A stretch of DNA of 44,674 nt from Duncaniella sp. (GTDB lineage: Bacteria; Bacteroidota; Bacteroidia; Bacteroidales; Muribaculaceae), in NCBI RefSeq assembly GCF_029054785.1, contig NZ_JAIDEN010000025.1, forward strand, positions 1 through 44,674, read 5' to 3'. The notes beneath the pieces are model-generated. The model did no database searches and was not told the origin of the DNA. It saw only the letters and a list, made by a program, of their open reading frames with translations. Each line of letters begins with the position of its first letter. Positions within the stretch are counted from its first letter, which is position 1. Made by a program: the position numbers and the translations under genes. Positions 24,110 to 32,474 of the stretch are shown here, piece after piece.

Positions 24110-25763
24110 TTATGGATTCAACAGAGCGCCACGATGTCTTAGGTATCATTTTAATGTCCGGATGAAGTTTAGATACTGACTTCATTGAATCAGACATGAT
24201 GAAATCTGTGGTCCAAAATGAATTCGGAGTGAAAATTTTCTTTAGTTTAATCAAGAGATAAGGACATTCCTCCAATTTTACAGGTTTGAGATTTACACTG
24301 TATCGCTTATTAGCGGGAACCTCATCAGCCAAGGCCCAATAGTATTCATCACCTTCATAAAAAGGAGAATTGCCTGGCACTTTATTTTCAGGTATAAAGA
24401 ATGTTTCAGGATTTTTCAGCACCTCCCAATCACGTTCATTCAACGCTATAAAAGGAACGTCTTTATCACGGCCATATTCCAGCTTCAATGTCCACCATAT
24501 TGTTGATGCACTCCTATCCCATCTGTCTACAAACGGAACTACAACAGGTGATAACAATGGCTCTGACCGCTTAACTATTCCATCCATTGAATTGCGATAA
24601 TCATCAATCATACGTAATTGAGACTGATAGATGCAATTATGAGCCCTGATAATTGCAACCTGATGGACAACCATAACGAAAAATAGTCCCACGGTCAGTC
24701 CAAGTTGGCAATTACTTTGGAATTTTACTTTTTTAGACCACAGATTTATTAATTTAAAGATCAATATGGCAGATATAAACTCAATTCCGTTATAGCTCCA
24801 AGATCCGCTATGAGCAATCAATCCAAAAACAACAGTCAATGCCCAAAGTCCCAGATCCCAACCTTCTGCATTAATCAATTGCCTGATGCTGTATTTTCCA
24901 AATATCACCATCACAACAACCAACAATAGAAGTAGCCAAAAAATCTTAATAGACAAAAACATCAACATTCCAATGCAGATATTCGTAATGAATGAAACTC
25001 CCATCCCTGAGACTCTGCAAAAATTACCTGGAGCTATGAATAATATAAATGTCCCGATCCATAATGAAAAAAATAATAGTTTTTGACTAACACCAATCTT
25101 CTTATAATTCGCTATGCAGTAAAAAAATGTAATACCCGACAAAGGTATCGAAAAACTTTCATGTGACCATCCTACTATAAATCCATATATAGGCAGACCT
25201 ATTATATACAGAATGGATTGCTTTTTATCTATTATCTCCCTTAAATGCCTCCATATCAACAAATAGCCCAAAACCAATGCCATCGGATACAAATAGTTCA
25301 GACCAAACATCGGACGATAATAAGGCCCTGTCGGTGGAAAAAGATACAACCATGTGAATGATGCAAGCAACCATATCAAAGGCTTTTTTCTTAATCCGGG
25401 TGTTGCATAGCATACAAACAAGACAAGTGTCACAATCAACAATAACGGCGCAAATAAATGATACCATTTATATGTACCATAAAGTGCAAATATCTGCAAT
25501 ATTGTATGAACAATTGAACGCCCATTTGTATAATTATAGTGATTGATCTGAGACGTGAAAACATCTGACAAAGAATCCAATTTTTTTGAATAGTCATTAT
25601 CAGGAGAACTGATATAATGTTCTCCAAGCGGATATTCATATGCCAAATCATCCCATATAGGAATGTAGTTAATACAACGGAAATATAAATCCACTCCGGT
25701 CAAAACAAGGATTATAGCGATAGCAACGATTTTTAAGTATTTGGTATTGTAGAATGTCGACAT
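24096..25763 (-). CDS. Polytopic membrane protein, DUF6056/GtrC-like
   Basis: A 555-aa protein with about ten or more hydrophobic helices (first IVAIAIILVLTGVDLYFRC) and a soluble C-terminal part from about residue 390. After the first helix, YIPIWDDLAYEYPLGEHYI has an Asp pair of the kind used by periplasmic GT-C glycosyltransferases. PPTGPYYRPMFGLNYLYPMAL and VGWSHESFSIPLSG also fit the DUF6056/GtrC-like group, which transfers a sugar from a lipid carrier to a surface glycan. Pairing with the convergent GtrB-like gene supports this. The composition is markedly AT-rich against the prmA and SulP genes, suggesting horizontal acquisition. Family assignment is moderately sure; activity is inferred. 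Confidence 0.68.
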   Translation of the reverse strand: MSTFYNTKYLKIVAIAIILVLTGVDLYFRCINYIPIWDDLAYEYPLGEHYISSPDNDYSKKLDSLSDVFTSQINHYNYTNGRSIVHTILQIFALYGTYKWYHLFAPLLLIVTLVLFVCYATPGLRKKPLIWLLASFTWLYLFPPTGPYYRPMFGLNYLYPMALVLGYLLIWRHLREIIDKKQSILYIIGLPIYGFIVGWSHESFSIPLSGITFFYCIANYKKIGVSQKLLFFSLWIGTFILFIAPGNFCRVSGMGVSFITNICIGMLMFLSIKIFWLLLLLVVVMVIFGKYSIRQLINAEGWDLGLWALTVVFGLIAHSGSWSYNGIEFISAILIFKLINLWSKKVKFQSNCQLGLTVGLFFVMVVHQVAIIRAHNCIYQSQLRMIDDYRNSMDGIVKRSEPLLSPVVVPFVDRWDRSASTIWWTLKLEYGRDKDVPFIALNERDWEVLKNPETFFIPENKVPGNSPFYEGDEYYWALADEVPANKRYSVNLKPVKLEECPYLLIKLKKIFTPNSFWTTDFIMSDSMKSVSKLHPDIKMIPKTSWRSVESITGNE

Positions 25764-25781
25764 AGCAAAGACATATATCTA

Positions 25782-25821
25782 AACAACTTCCGAACAGGAA
25801 AGATTCTATTCAGAAGTTGTT
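25782..25821 (-). terminator. Hairpin between prmA and the DUF6056-like gene
   Basis: AACAACTTCCGAA (25782-25794) pairs with TTCAGAAGTTGTT (25809-25821) through one mismatch; loop 14 nt. On the minus strand it sits after the prmA stop and is followed by a T-rich stretch, so it may be the end of the ytxH-prmA unit. The arm resembles the AACAACCTCT palindrome arms elsewhere in the window. Confidence 0.5.
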
Positions 25822-25873
25822 CAAATTATTAATTAAATAGACTTCAGCAGTTAATGATTGGTTAATGATCGAC

Positions 25874-26719
25874 TCAGAATATGCAAAGTTTCAGGCAGCA
25901 CCAGCGGTTTAGTACTGTGTGGGATTTGTAGGTGAGGCCGAGGGGTTCGGCAGCGGCCATGATGACCGGAATGTCTTCTTCATAGAAACCGCTCAGAAGC
26001 ATCGTGGCACCGGGAGCAAGCGTAGCCGCATAGGCTGCGATGTCGGCTGTAATGATATTGCGGTTGATATTGGCGATGAAGAGATTGACATCCTTTATCG
26101 GTTCAAGTTCCGCAGCGTCGCCAAGGTGAAGTTCGACAGTTTCCGTAGAATTCAGGCGCATGTTTTCGACAGCGTTTGTATAGGCGAACTCGTCAATCTC
26201 TACGGCATCCACCCTGCGCGCGCCACGCATGGTAGCAAGAATGGCAAGGATTCCTGTGCCTGTGCCCATGTCAACCACGTTAAGCCCCTGGAGATTCATT
26301 GCAAGCAACTGGCGGATGACAAGCGAGGTGGTGGCGTGATGGCCCGTTCCGAACGCCATCTTCGGATCTATGACGATGTCGTAGCGACATTCGGGAATAT
26401 CTTTGTGGAACGAGCTGTGGATGACACACTGGTCATCAATCACAATCGGCTGGAAATAGTTCTTTTCCCATTCCTTGTTCCAGTCCTGGCCTTCAACGAG
26501 TTTCTGAGAAACGGCAAAGTCTGTTTCCATCGGGAAATCGGCCAAAAGTCCGTCAACCGCCTCACGGTCAAACAGCTCAGACTTTATATATGCAGTCAGG
26601 CCGGTCTCATCCGGCACAAAACTTTCAAACCCTGCTTGGGCAAGCAGGGCTGCGAGAATGTCAGTACGGATCTCGTCGCACGGTGTGGCGTCGAGACGCA
26701 GTTCTATGTAATCGTTCAC
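25874..26719 (-). CDS. prmA: Ribosomal protein L11 methyltransferase
   Basis: SAM-dependent methyltransferase (281 aa) that trimethylates lysines and the N-terminus of L11. An N-terminal substrate-recognition domain (about 1-110) precedes the Rossmann methyltransferase domain with PKMAFGTGHHATT, motif I VVDMGTGTGILAILATMRGA, VDAVEIDEFAYTNAVENM, and IANINRNIITADI (the NPPY-like motif reads NINR in this family). The start codon is GTG at 26719, with no better ATG nearby. It is the last gene of the minus-strand unit with the two YtxH genes, the holin-like gene and a small unknown; the link with those is unexplained. Confidence 0.93.
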   Translation of the reverse strand: MNDYIELRLDATPCDEIRTDILAALLAQAGFESFVPDETGLTAYIKSELFDREAVDGLLADFPMETDFAVSQKLVEGQDWNKEWEKNYFQPIVIDDQCVIHSSFHKDIPECRYDIVIDPKMAFGTGHHATTSLVIRQLLAMNLQGLNVVDMGTGTGILAILATMRGARRVDAVEIDEFAYTNAVENMRLNSTETVELHLGDAAELEPIKDVNLFIANINRNIITADIAAYAATLAPGATMLLSGFYEEDIPVIMAAAEPLGLTYKSHTVLNRWCCLKLCIF

Positions 26720-26760
26720 TTCCGAGTGCTATTTTTAATATTTATAGTTTTGACAATGTG

Positions 26761-27039
26761 TTATTTACGACGCAGCCAACGCATCATCTTGAAAGCCTTG
26801 CTTCCGATACGGAATGTCACAAGGGCAATGTCAAGATAACTGAGTGTGCCAAGCACCTTCCCTATCATCCCTCCTGACTTTACGGGGTTAGCTTTTTTCA
26901 GACCGGTGAAGTTGCGTTTCAGGCGGTCACGGCTGATCTCGATGCGGGCGGCTGTATAGGCCCGCATGTAGCGGAGTTCGTCAAGAGTATAGCCCGTCCA
27001 TTCGGGTTTTTCGTGAGGTAGTTCTTTTGTAGTGCTCAT
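26761..27039 (-). CDS. Small conserved-type protein of unknown function
   Basis: A 92-aa basic protein, no assigned family. It begins with a polar segment (MSTTKELPHEKPEW), then GYTLDELRYMRAYTAARIEISRDRLKRNF, a likely amphipathic helix, and a C-terminal half with LGTLSYLDIALVTFRIGSKAFKMMRWLRRK that could lie on or in the membrane. It sits between the holin-like gene (18-bp gap) and prmA (41-bp gap) on the same strand, so it is probably co-translated with the YtxH/holin module and may help anchor that complex to the membrane (inference). Confidence 0.75.
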   Translation of the reverse strand: MSTTKELPHEKPEWTGYTLDELRYMRAYTAARIEISRDRLKRNFTGLKKANPVKSGGMIGKVLGTLSYLDIALVTFRIGSKAFKMMRWLRRK

Positions 27040-27057
27040 AATGGATCGGGAGGAATA

Positions 27058-27399
27058 TCAGGGATTGAAAAATAAGCGTGAGACAAAGCGGGCGATCGGA
27101 TTGATGATCAGCTGCTTTCTGAATGCGAATGCCAGAGCGAACAAAAGCACATAGAAGCCACACATTATAAAGTAGGCCCAGATCATGCCCACTCCGGTCG
27201 CTATGCAGCGCACAACGGCAAGAGAGAGGAAAAACATGATAAGCGAAGTCAGCACAAAAGCCAACAGCGAGAATGACAGCATCGTGAGAAGCATCGTGAG
27301 CTTTTCAGCCGCCGTCAGCTTGGCATAATCGATATTTAATTTCAGCGCCGACCGCAGTTCGGCCCAGATGGTGCTGAATTGGTTCTGTTTGTCAGGCAT
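27058..27399 (-). CDS. Holin-superfamily-III-like small membrane protein
   Basis: A 113-aa protein resembling the Phage_holin_3_6 (Hol_X-like) group, found on ordinary chromosomes and not a prophage sign. A short cytoplasmic N-terminus with LRSALKLNIDYAKLTAAEKL is followed by two strong hydrophobic helices (MLSFSLLAFVLTSLIMFFLS and about GVGMIWAYFIMCGFYVLLFA), and a basic tail ending RFVSRLFFNP. I start at the ATG giving MPDKQNQFSTIW; the frame extends 30 bp further. Such genes often sit with YtxH genes, as here, and are thought to respond to envelope stress; that role is inferred. Confidence 0.75.
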   Translation of the reverse strand: MPDKQNQFSTIWAELRSALKLNIDYAKLTAAEKLTMLLTMLSFSLLAFVLTSLIMFFLSLAVVRCIATGVGMIWAYFIMCGFYVLLFALAFAFRKQLIINPIARFVSRLFFNP

Positions 27400-27459
27400 A
27401 TCGGATGAAATGCGCGGAAATCCACACAATTTAATGAGGTGATGAATTCACGTTCCTCA

Positions 27460-27499
27460 CCGCCCCGCGGAATATCTCTCAGCGGGAAGCGCGGGGCGG
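27460..27499. other. GC-rich hairpin between ytxH copy 2 and the holin-like gene
   Basis: CCGCCCCGCG (27460-27469) pairs perfectly with CGCGGGGCGG (27490-27499). No U-run follows on the minus strand, so it may be an mRNA-stability or partial-attenuation hairpin separating the ytxH genes from downstream genes rather than a full terminator. The gap here is about 150 bp. Confidence 0.6.
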
Positions 27500-27551
27500 G
27501 TGAAGCCACGTGTATTTTTATGCCGGCATTATGTCGCGGCAACGAAACTGA

Positions 27552-27749
27552 TCAGTCGTCGATCTCGGTTGTGAGCTGCTCGACAAGAGCATCAATCTCA
27601 TTTTCAGAGCAAATGATGCCTTTTTTGCGAAGAAGGTCTGCGATACGTGCACGGATATCTTCTCCCTTTTCAGGAGCAAAAAGCACAGCCGCTCCGGCGC
27701 CTACAATCGCGCCGCCGATAAATGCATAGAGCAATGACAGATTTGACAT
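27552..27749 (-). CDS. YtxH-domain protein (copy 2)
   Basis: A 65-aa protein with an N-terminal glycine-rich membrane helix (LLYAFIGGAIVGAGAAVLFAP) and the YtxH hallmark FAPEKGEDIRARIADLL, followed by an acidic C-terminus (ENEIDALVEQLTTEIDD). YtxH proteins are general-stress, envelope-associated small proteins of unclear mechanism. It shares its layout with copy 1, 43 bp upstream, and so is a likely duplication. Second gene of the unit. Confidence 0.85.
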   Translation of the reverse strand: MSNLSLLYAFIGGAIVGAGAAVLFAPEKGEDIRARIADLLRKKGIICSENEIDALVEQLTTEIDD

Positions 27750-27792
27750 AATTCTTTGGTTGGGGTGTTAACGGTGTTTTTACTGGGAATGA

Positions 27793-27990
27793 TTATTTCT
27801 CAATTTCCTCGGCGATTTCGTCAGCCAGTTCCTCAAGCTTGCTCTTCTGGAGCTTTATGCCCTTGCTTTCAAGATACTTGACGATATTGCGACGAGTCTT
27901 TTCACCCTTTTCAGGAGCGAGGAGGAGACCAACAGTAGCGCCTGCGACAGCACCGCCGATAACTGAGAGAACAATGTTTAATGCTTTCAT
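27793..27990 (-). CDS. YtxH-domain protein (copy 1)
   Basis: A 65-aa protein with a glycine-rich hydrophobic segment (LSVIGGAVAGATVGLLLAP), the motif LLAPEKGEKTRRNIVKYLESKG and an acidic C-terminus (ELADEIAEEIEK). Same length and layout as copy 2. It is the first gene of the minus-strand unit ytxH-ytxH-holin-unknown-prmA, driven from the promoter at 28107-28138 with a leader of about 110 nt. Confidence 0.85.
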   Translation of the reverse strand: MKALNIVLSVIGGAVAGATVGLLLAPEKGEKTRRNIVKYLESKGIKLQKSKLEELADEIAEEIEK

Positions 27991-28106
27991 TTTTCTGTTT
28001 ATTTAATTTGAGGGGTTATATTTCGATTTACACTTTTTAAACAAACGCAACGCAAGATGGTTCACAAGACAAGCTATTATTTTGCGCCGGTAATCGTTTC
28101 TCGCCT

Positions 28107-28138
28107 CTAAGTTACAATGTTTTCATCGAGTTTGCAAA
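28107..28138 (-). promoter_or_regulatory. Promoter for the ytxH-holin-prmA unit
   Basis: On the minus strand: TTTG (28138-28135), 20 bp, TAACTTAG (28114-28107), one base off the -7 consensus. It lies between the antiporter stop and the first ytxH gene and implies a leader of about 110 nt. Confidence 0.65.
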
Positions 28139-28151
28139 TTTAGGTGACTAC

Positions 28152-30413
28152 TCAGCCCTCAATCTCGGCCAGACGTCTGACGGATCCGACCGCCCAGATG
28201 GTGTCTCCTTCAGCAAACACGATCGAGGGATCGGGCTGAAAATACTCGTCGCCACGCTGCACGGCAACGAGCAGCGATTCCCAGACGTTACGGAAGTTTG
28301 AGCTGACAATGGTCTTGCCGATCAGCGGAGATGTGGATTTGAGACGCACTCCGGTGAGTTTTATATCGTCAGCCGATGCGGCAGGCGCTTCATCGTCAGC
28401 AGCTTCGACAACCGGCAGAAGCCGCTGGATCTCCTCGTCAGTGCCGATCACTCCAAGGACATCGCCCGGAAACACCCGCTCTTCTGCACCGGGGACCATT
28501 ATGAAATCACCGCCGCGCTGGATTGAAGAGACCGAGACTCCGAACCGGTTTCTAAGACCTGAATTTTTAAGCTGCTCGCCAACAAAGGGACATTTGTAGC
28601 CGACAGTCATATAGGCCAGGTGCATATTCGGCACAAGACGGTTTTTCGCGCCGCTGCGCCGCAGTTCACGCTCGTTGAGATTATCGATAAAACGCGATTC
28701 GATGCGGATCATGCGCCTGTGGGCCGATTTCGAGAACGAAAGGACAAGGATGAAGAACAGCCCCACCCCGATTGTCCATCCGACTTTCATCGAATAGATC
28801 GAGCTAAGCAGGTAGACAAGGATGATCATAGCGATGAGCAGACGCACGATTGTCATGACGATCAAAGGCACGTCATAACGCGCGTTGGCCGCAATCAGAC
28901 GTTCGCGTTCGGTCTTTTTCGAGGCCGGATAGGTCATGGCAAGCAGGAAGGGCGACATGATCAGCAGCGAGACTACGGTTGCAAGCAGACGGCCCCAGTC
29001 AGGGAAGATTCCGACAAAGGTCGGCAGGATATAGTCCAGCGAGATGAGCGAGAGAGCGATCAGGACAATCGAATAGAGCACAACTCTCCAGAGATAGCGC
29101 TTGAAAAGCGACTGCCATAGCTGACGGGTTGCGCTTGCGGATGTTGTCGCCTCCTCGGTGTAGCGGTTTATCAGGAATTGCAGTCTGCGCGGAAGGTGCG
29201 ACTCGACGAAACCGGCCGTCGGACCAGCCATCCGGATGAAATAAGGCGTGGTAAATGTTGTGACCACAGAGACGGCAACCACAATCGGATAGATCTGCGC
29301 GTCAAGGACACCGAGCGACATGCCGAGCGATGCGATGATGAATGCAAATTCACCGATCTGAGTGAGCGAGAAGCCCGACTCGATGGCCACACGCAATGTC
29401 TGGCCCGTGAGCAGCATTCCCGTGGTTCCGAAAAAGATCATTCCGCAGACAACGACCGCCGAAAGAATGAGAATCGGCAGCCAGTACTGCGCGATGATAG
29501 CCGGATCGACCATCATGCCGACTGAAATAAAGAATATCGAGCCAAAGAGATCTTTGACCGGAAGGGTGACACGCTCGATGCGCTCTGCAAAACTCGTTCC
29601 GGCCAGAATAGATCCCATCACAAAAGCGCCGAGCGCCAAGGAGAAGCCGCAGGCTACGGAAAAGACTGCCATGCCGAGGCAAAGCCCCATAGAAATTATG
29701 AGCAATGTCTCCGAATTCAGGAAGCGGCGCTGAGAGTTGAGCAATGACGGCAGGACAAACACTCCGACCACAAACCAGATGATCAGGAAGAAGGCAAGTT
29801 TGCTGACACTGTAAAGCATCTCCCCTCCCTCGACACTGTTGTTGATGGCGATCGACGACAGCACGACCATCATCAACACAGCGAAAAGGTCTTCGACGAT
29901 CAGCACGGCAAACACCAGGGAAGCAAACTTCCTGTGGCGCAGGTTGAGATCGGTAAAAGCCTTTATTATAATGGTGGTCGATGACATCGACAGCATACCG
30001 CCGAGGAAGAGACTGTTGATATTTGAAAAGCCAAGCATGTGGCCGGCGGCAAAACCGGCTCCCATCATGCCGCAGACAATGAATAGCGCCGTCACCACGG
30101 CAGAACCTCCGGCATTGACCAGTTTTTTGAAACTGAACTCAAGGCCGAGGGAGAAAAGCAGGACAACGATACCCAGCTGCGCCCAGAACTCAATGTTGTC
30201 TTCGGTCGTTACGGACGGAAGATATTCAAAATTCGGACTGGCAAGAAACCCGGCCACAATGTAGCCGAGAACCACCGGCTGTTTCATCCACTTGAAAAGG
30301 AGGGTTGTCACCGCTCCGAGAATAAGAATGAAAGCCAGATCCCGGATCAGGCCTTCGACATTGAATGCCTCGGCAACCTGGGTTGCATTGGCGAGAATCA
30401 GATTCAGTAACAT
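28152..30413 (-). CDS. CPA2-type cation:proton antiporter with RCK_C domains
   Basis: A 753-aa inner-membrane antiporter of the KefB/Kef-type CPA2 family, likely exchanging K+ or Na+ for protons. The N-terminal 400 residues hold about 12 helices, with KQPVVLGYIVAGFLASP, FSLGLEFSFKKL, LFLGGMLSMSSTTIIIKAF, LVFAVLIVEDLFAVLMMV and FGSIFFISVGMMVDPAI. Two more predicted helices at about 440-560 precede two C-terminal RCK_C/TrkA_C-like modules (about 590-670, FGVSVSSIQRGGDFIMVPG; and about 680-753, LIGKTIVSSNFRN, SIVFAEGDTIWAVG). No RCK_N (NAD-binding) domain is evident. It lies downstream of mgtC-like and coiled-coil genes on the same strand. Confidence 0.92.
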   Translation of the reverse strand: MLLNLILANATQVAEAFNVEGLIRDLAFILILGAVTTLLFKWMKQPVVLGYIVAGFLASPNFEYLPSVTTEDNIEFWAQLGIVVLLFSLGLEFSFKKLVNAGGSAVVTALFIVCGMMGAGFAAGHMLGFSNINSLFLGGMLSMSSTTIIIKAFTDLNLRHRKFASLVFAVLIVEDLFAVLMMVVLSSIAINNSVEGGEMLYSVSKLAFFLIIWFVVGVFVLPSLLNSQRRFLNSETLLIISMGLCLGMAVFSVACGFSLALGAFVMGSILAGTSFAERIERVTLPVKDLFGSIFFISVGMMVDPAIIAQYWLPILILSAVVVCGMIFFGTTGMLLTGQTLRVAIESGFSLTQIGEFAFIIASLGMSLGVLDAQIYPIVVAVSVVTTFTTPYFIRMAGPTAGFVESHLPRRLQFLINRYTEEATTSASATRQLWQSLFKRYLWRVVLYSIVLIALSLISLDYILPTFVGIFPDWGRLLATVVSLLIMSPFLLAMTYPASKKTERERLIAANARYDVPLIVMTIVRLLIAMIILVYLLSSIYSMKVGWTIGVGLFFILVLSFSKSAHRRMIRIESRFIDNLNERELRRSGAKNRLVPNMHLAYMTVGYKCPFVGEQLKNSGLRNRFGVSVSSIQRGGDFIMVPGAEERVFPGDVLGVIGTDEEIQRLLPVVEAADDEAPAASADDIKLTGVRLKSTSPLIGKTIVSSNFRNVWESLLVAVQRGDEYFQPDPSIVFAEGDTIWAVGSVRRLAEIEG

Positions 30414-30454
30414 GCGTAAGAGTCGGAATGACGTTTTTAGGATTTCCTTTTCAA

Positions 30455-31171
30455 TCAGCTCAGATCGGCCTGATTGGAAAGGGATATGGAGATCGTCGGA
30501 TGCAGATCATGGAGAGCCGAGAAAACCTCGATGAAGTCAGAATGTTCGCGGATAAGGATCAGCAGATTGAGGCGTGTGGTCGAGTCTTCGTAATCATATT
30601 CGACATAGACGCGCGAAAGATGGATGTTATAACTGGCAAGCACATCGCGATAAGGCTCGATGGATTTCACGATGCCTTTGACTTTCAGCCTGATCGTCCG
30701 GGCTTCATTGCCTACGTTCACGCGGTGTTCGATCTGTTCGAGAATCGTGAGCACGAAAAGGACCAGCAAAGTGGCTACAAAGGCGATCAGATACAGACCG
30801 CAGCCGACGGCCATGCCGATGGTAGCAATGATCCATATTCCGGCGGCAGTTGTCAGTCCGCGGACAGAGCCTTTCATCTGAATGATTGTACCGGCGCCGA
30901 GAAAACCGATCCCGGACAGGACCTGCGCGGCAATACGGCTTGGATCGCCGCGCAGCAGTCCGACTGTTTCCTGACAGACATAGATTGAAAGCATCATGGC
31001 AATGCAGGCTCCCATCGAGATCAGCGAAAAGGTGCGCACTCCGGCCATCTGACCCTTGCGCTTGCGCTCGATGCCGATCAGACTGCCGAACAGGAGGCTG
31101 ACCACTATACGGAGAATTGCCGTCAGCGGTGTCAGCTCCACATTATTTATTGATTGCCATAAGTGTTCCAT
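30455..31171 (-). CDS. MgtC/SapB family membrane protein
   Basis: A 238-aa membrane protein of the MgtC/SapB family, linked in other bacteria to magnesium limitation, acid stress and ATP synthase control. Four to five helices occupy about 25-145, with the hallmark FGSLIGIERKRKGQMAGVRTF, then GIGFLGAGTIIQ and GLTTAAGIWIIATIGMAVGCG. A soluble C-terminal ACT-like domain follows (about 155-238). The ATG at 31171 gives the expected N-terminus (MEHLWQSINN). The antiporter gene follows after 41 bp, so they are probably co-transcribed and act together in ion homeostasis (inference). Confidence 0.9.
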   Translation of the reverse strand: MEHLWQSINNVELTPLTAILRIVVSLLFGSLIGIERKRKGQMAGVRTFSLISMGACIAMMLSIYVCQETVGLLRGDPSRIAAQVLSGIGFLGAGTIIQMKGSVRGLTTAAGIWIIATIGMAVGCGLYLIAFVATLLVLFVLTILEQIEHRVNVGNEARTIRLKVKGIVKSIEPYRDVLASYNIHLSRVYVEYDYEDSTTRLNLLILIREHSDFIEVFSALHDLHPTISISLSNQADLS

Positions 31172-31236
31172 CTGTCTTGGAGAGGGTTTGAGGGAAAAGA
31201 TTATGAGGGTCAACAACAACCTCTAAACGCGTGCTG

Positions 31237-32148
31237 CTATTTTTTCAGCGTGTAGTGGCGCGAGCACAGGCGATAGCCGTCGGTGAAAAGCTCAACGGTA
31301 TAGTCGCCGGGGGTGAGGGTGGTGTTCACGTCCCAATAGATGGTGATTCCAGAAATCTCGTCACCGGCATATTCGATGCTCTTGCGGGCGGTCGACGGAA
31401 CCGAGCGGCCCTCAAACGGGAATGAACCTGCGCCGCCGAGCAACTGACCTTCAGGGTTGACGATGCGGAGATAGATCACCTTTTCGCCGACAGGAGTAGA
31501 ATTGTTCTGAGGAATGGTGAATGTCACCATCAGCTGTTTTGCCTTGGTCACGTTCTTCTCTACCTTTCCGTTTTTCTTCAACGCTGTCAGAGTGACACCG
31601 GTAACATTGAGTTTCTCGGCAAGAGTCATGCGCTCGCTGAGGGTCTCGTTGCTGCGGGTCACTTCCTGCACCTGCGATGACAGGCGCTGGTTCTGATCCT
31701 TGATTTCCTGATTTTCGGCACGCAGACCTGCGTTTTCCTTGTTCAGAGAATCAATCTGGGCGATATAATGGCGCAGGAGACCCTTGAGTGTCGAGATCTC
31801 ATTCTGAAGCTCATTGATACGGGCCTGAGATTTGACTTTCTCACTCTTCAGTTCCTTCATAAGTTCCTCGACCTTGGCCTTGGCCGCTGTGTATTTTGCA
31901 AGGATCGTGTCATTGGCCAGACGCTGGGCCTGGTCCTCATACTGCTGGAATTCAGCATTGAGCATATCGAACTCGTTGGAGAGCTGAAGCTGCTCGTTCT
32001 GGAGCTGAAGCTCCTCATTCTGAAGACGGGCTTCGTTGACCTCCGATTTGAGGGATGCCACCTGGGTGACTCCGAAACCTACGGCGATGAGCAAAAGAAC
32101 TGCCAGGACTATGATCAGAATGATCATCGGCGACATTTTACCTTTCAT
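31237..32148 (-). CDS. Membrane-anchored coiled-coil protein of unknown function
   Basis: A 303-aa protein with one N-terminal membrane helix (about 8-26, MIILIIVLAVLLLIAVGFGV), a long coiled coil (about 33-175; LKSEVNEARLQNEELQLQNE with repeated LQLxNEQ units, then ELKSEKVKSQARINELQ and SLNKENAGLRAENQE), and a C-terminal beta-rich domain at about 178-303 with GVTLTALKKNG, VTFTIPQNN, VIYLRIVNPEGQLLGG and GDYTVELFTDGYRLCS. Such proteins are conserved in Bacteroidota and probably face the periplasm. It leads the unit with the MgtC-like and antiporter genes and has an exact-consensus promoter at 32267-32298. Function unknown. Confidence 0.82.
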   Translation of the reverse strand: MKGKMSPMIILIIVLAVLLLIAVGFGVTQVASLKSEVNEARLQNEELQLQNEQLQLSNEFDMLNAEFQQYEDQAQRLANDTILAKYTAAKAKVEELMKELKSEKVKSQARINELQNEISTLKGLLRHYIAQIDSLNKENAGLRAENQEIKDQNQRLSSQVQEVTRSNETLSERMTLAEKLNVTGVTLTALKKNGKVEKNVTKAKQLMVTFTIPQNNSTPVGEKVIYLRIVNPEGQLLGGAGSFPFEGRSVPSTARKSIEYAGDEISGITIYWDVNTTLTPGDYTVELFTDGYRLCSRHYTLKK

Positions 32149-32266
32149 ACTGCTGTCGAATTTTTTTGAATATTTGTTCTGTTTAAGAGCGGCGGTCAGA
32201 CACTCCGCTCAGATTTTACTTTCAGGCTAAAAAACGCCCTCTTAAGAATTGGCTATTGAAATTTTG
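32149..32266 (-). promoter_or_regulatory. Structured 5' leader of the coiled-coil gene
   Basis: The 110-nt leader downstream of the promoter at 32267 (minus strand) holds a hairpin GAGCGG/CCGCTC (32210-32205 with 32192-32187) and a longer-range partial pairing of 32246-32235 with 32194-32183. The two compete for the same bases, and a run of six T follows the 5' arm (near 32230), so a switch-like or attenuator function is possible but unproven. Confidence 0.35.
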
Positions 32267-32298
32267 CAAAATTACTAAACGTGCAGATAAAAAGCAAA
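32267..32298 (-). promoter_or_regulatory. Promoter for the coiled-coil/mgtC/antiporter unit
   Basis: On the minus strand: TTTG (32298-32295), 20 bp, TAATTTTG (32274-32267), exact consensus. It is about 120 bp ahead of the start codon. Confidence 0.8.
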
Positions 32299-32408
32299 TC
32301 GGATCCGCCAAGCGGCAGTAATTTTTTCATCTGTCCCGATGGCGTTTTAATACCTCGTGAACCAATGTAGCAACAATCACACCTCAGGTCCACAAGCGGA
32401 TAAAAATA

Positions 32409-32444
32409 TCAGCCCCGGATATCTGTCGGGATATCCGGGGCTGA
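32409..32444 (-). terminator. Terminator of the lipoprotein/DUF5723 unit
   Basis: A 15-bp perfect stem pairs 32409-32423 with 32430-32444 (core GATATCCGGGGCTGA), loop 6 nt. Read on the minus strand it is followed by an AT-rich run with five T (32406-32402), so it ends the DUF5723 transcript about 30 bp after its stop. The remaining 32299-32408 shows no gene. Confidence 0.85.
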
Positions 32445-32474
32445 CTGTCAGTTCTGTAAAAAAACGCCGTCAGA

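Noticed and set aside
27058..27399. Holin-like gene as evidence of a prophage
   Set aside because: No phage structural, lysin or integrase genes are near; such holin-like proteins are common chromosomal stress genes.
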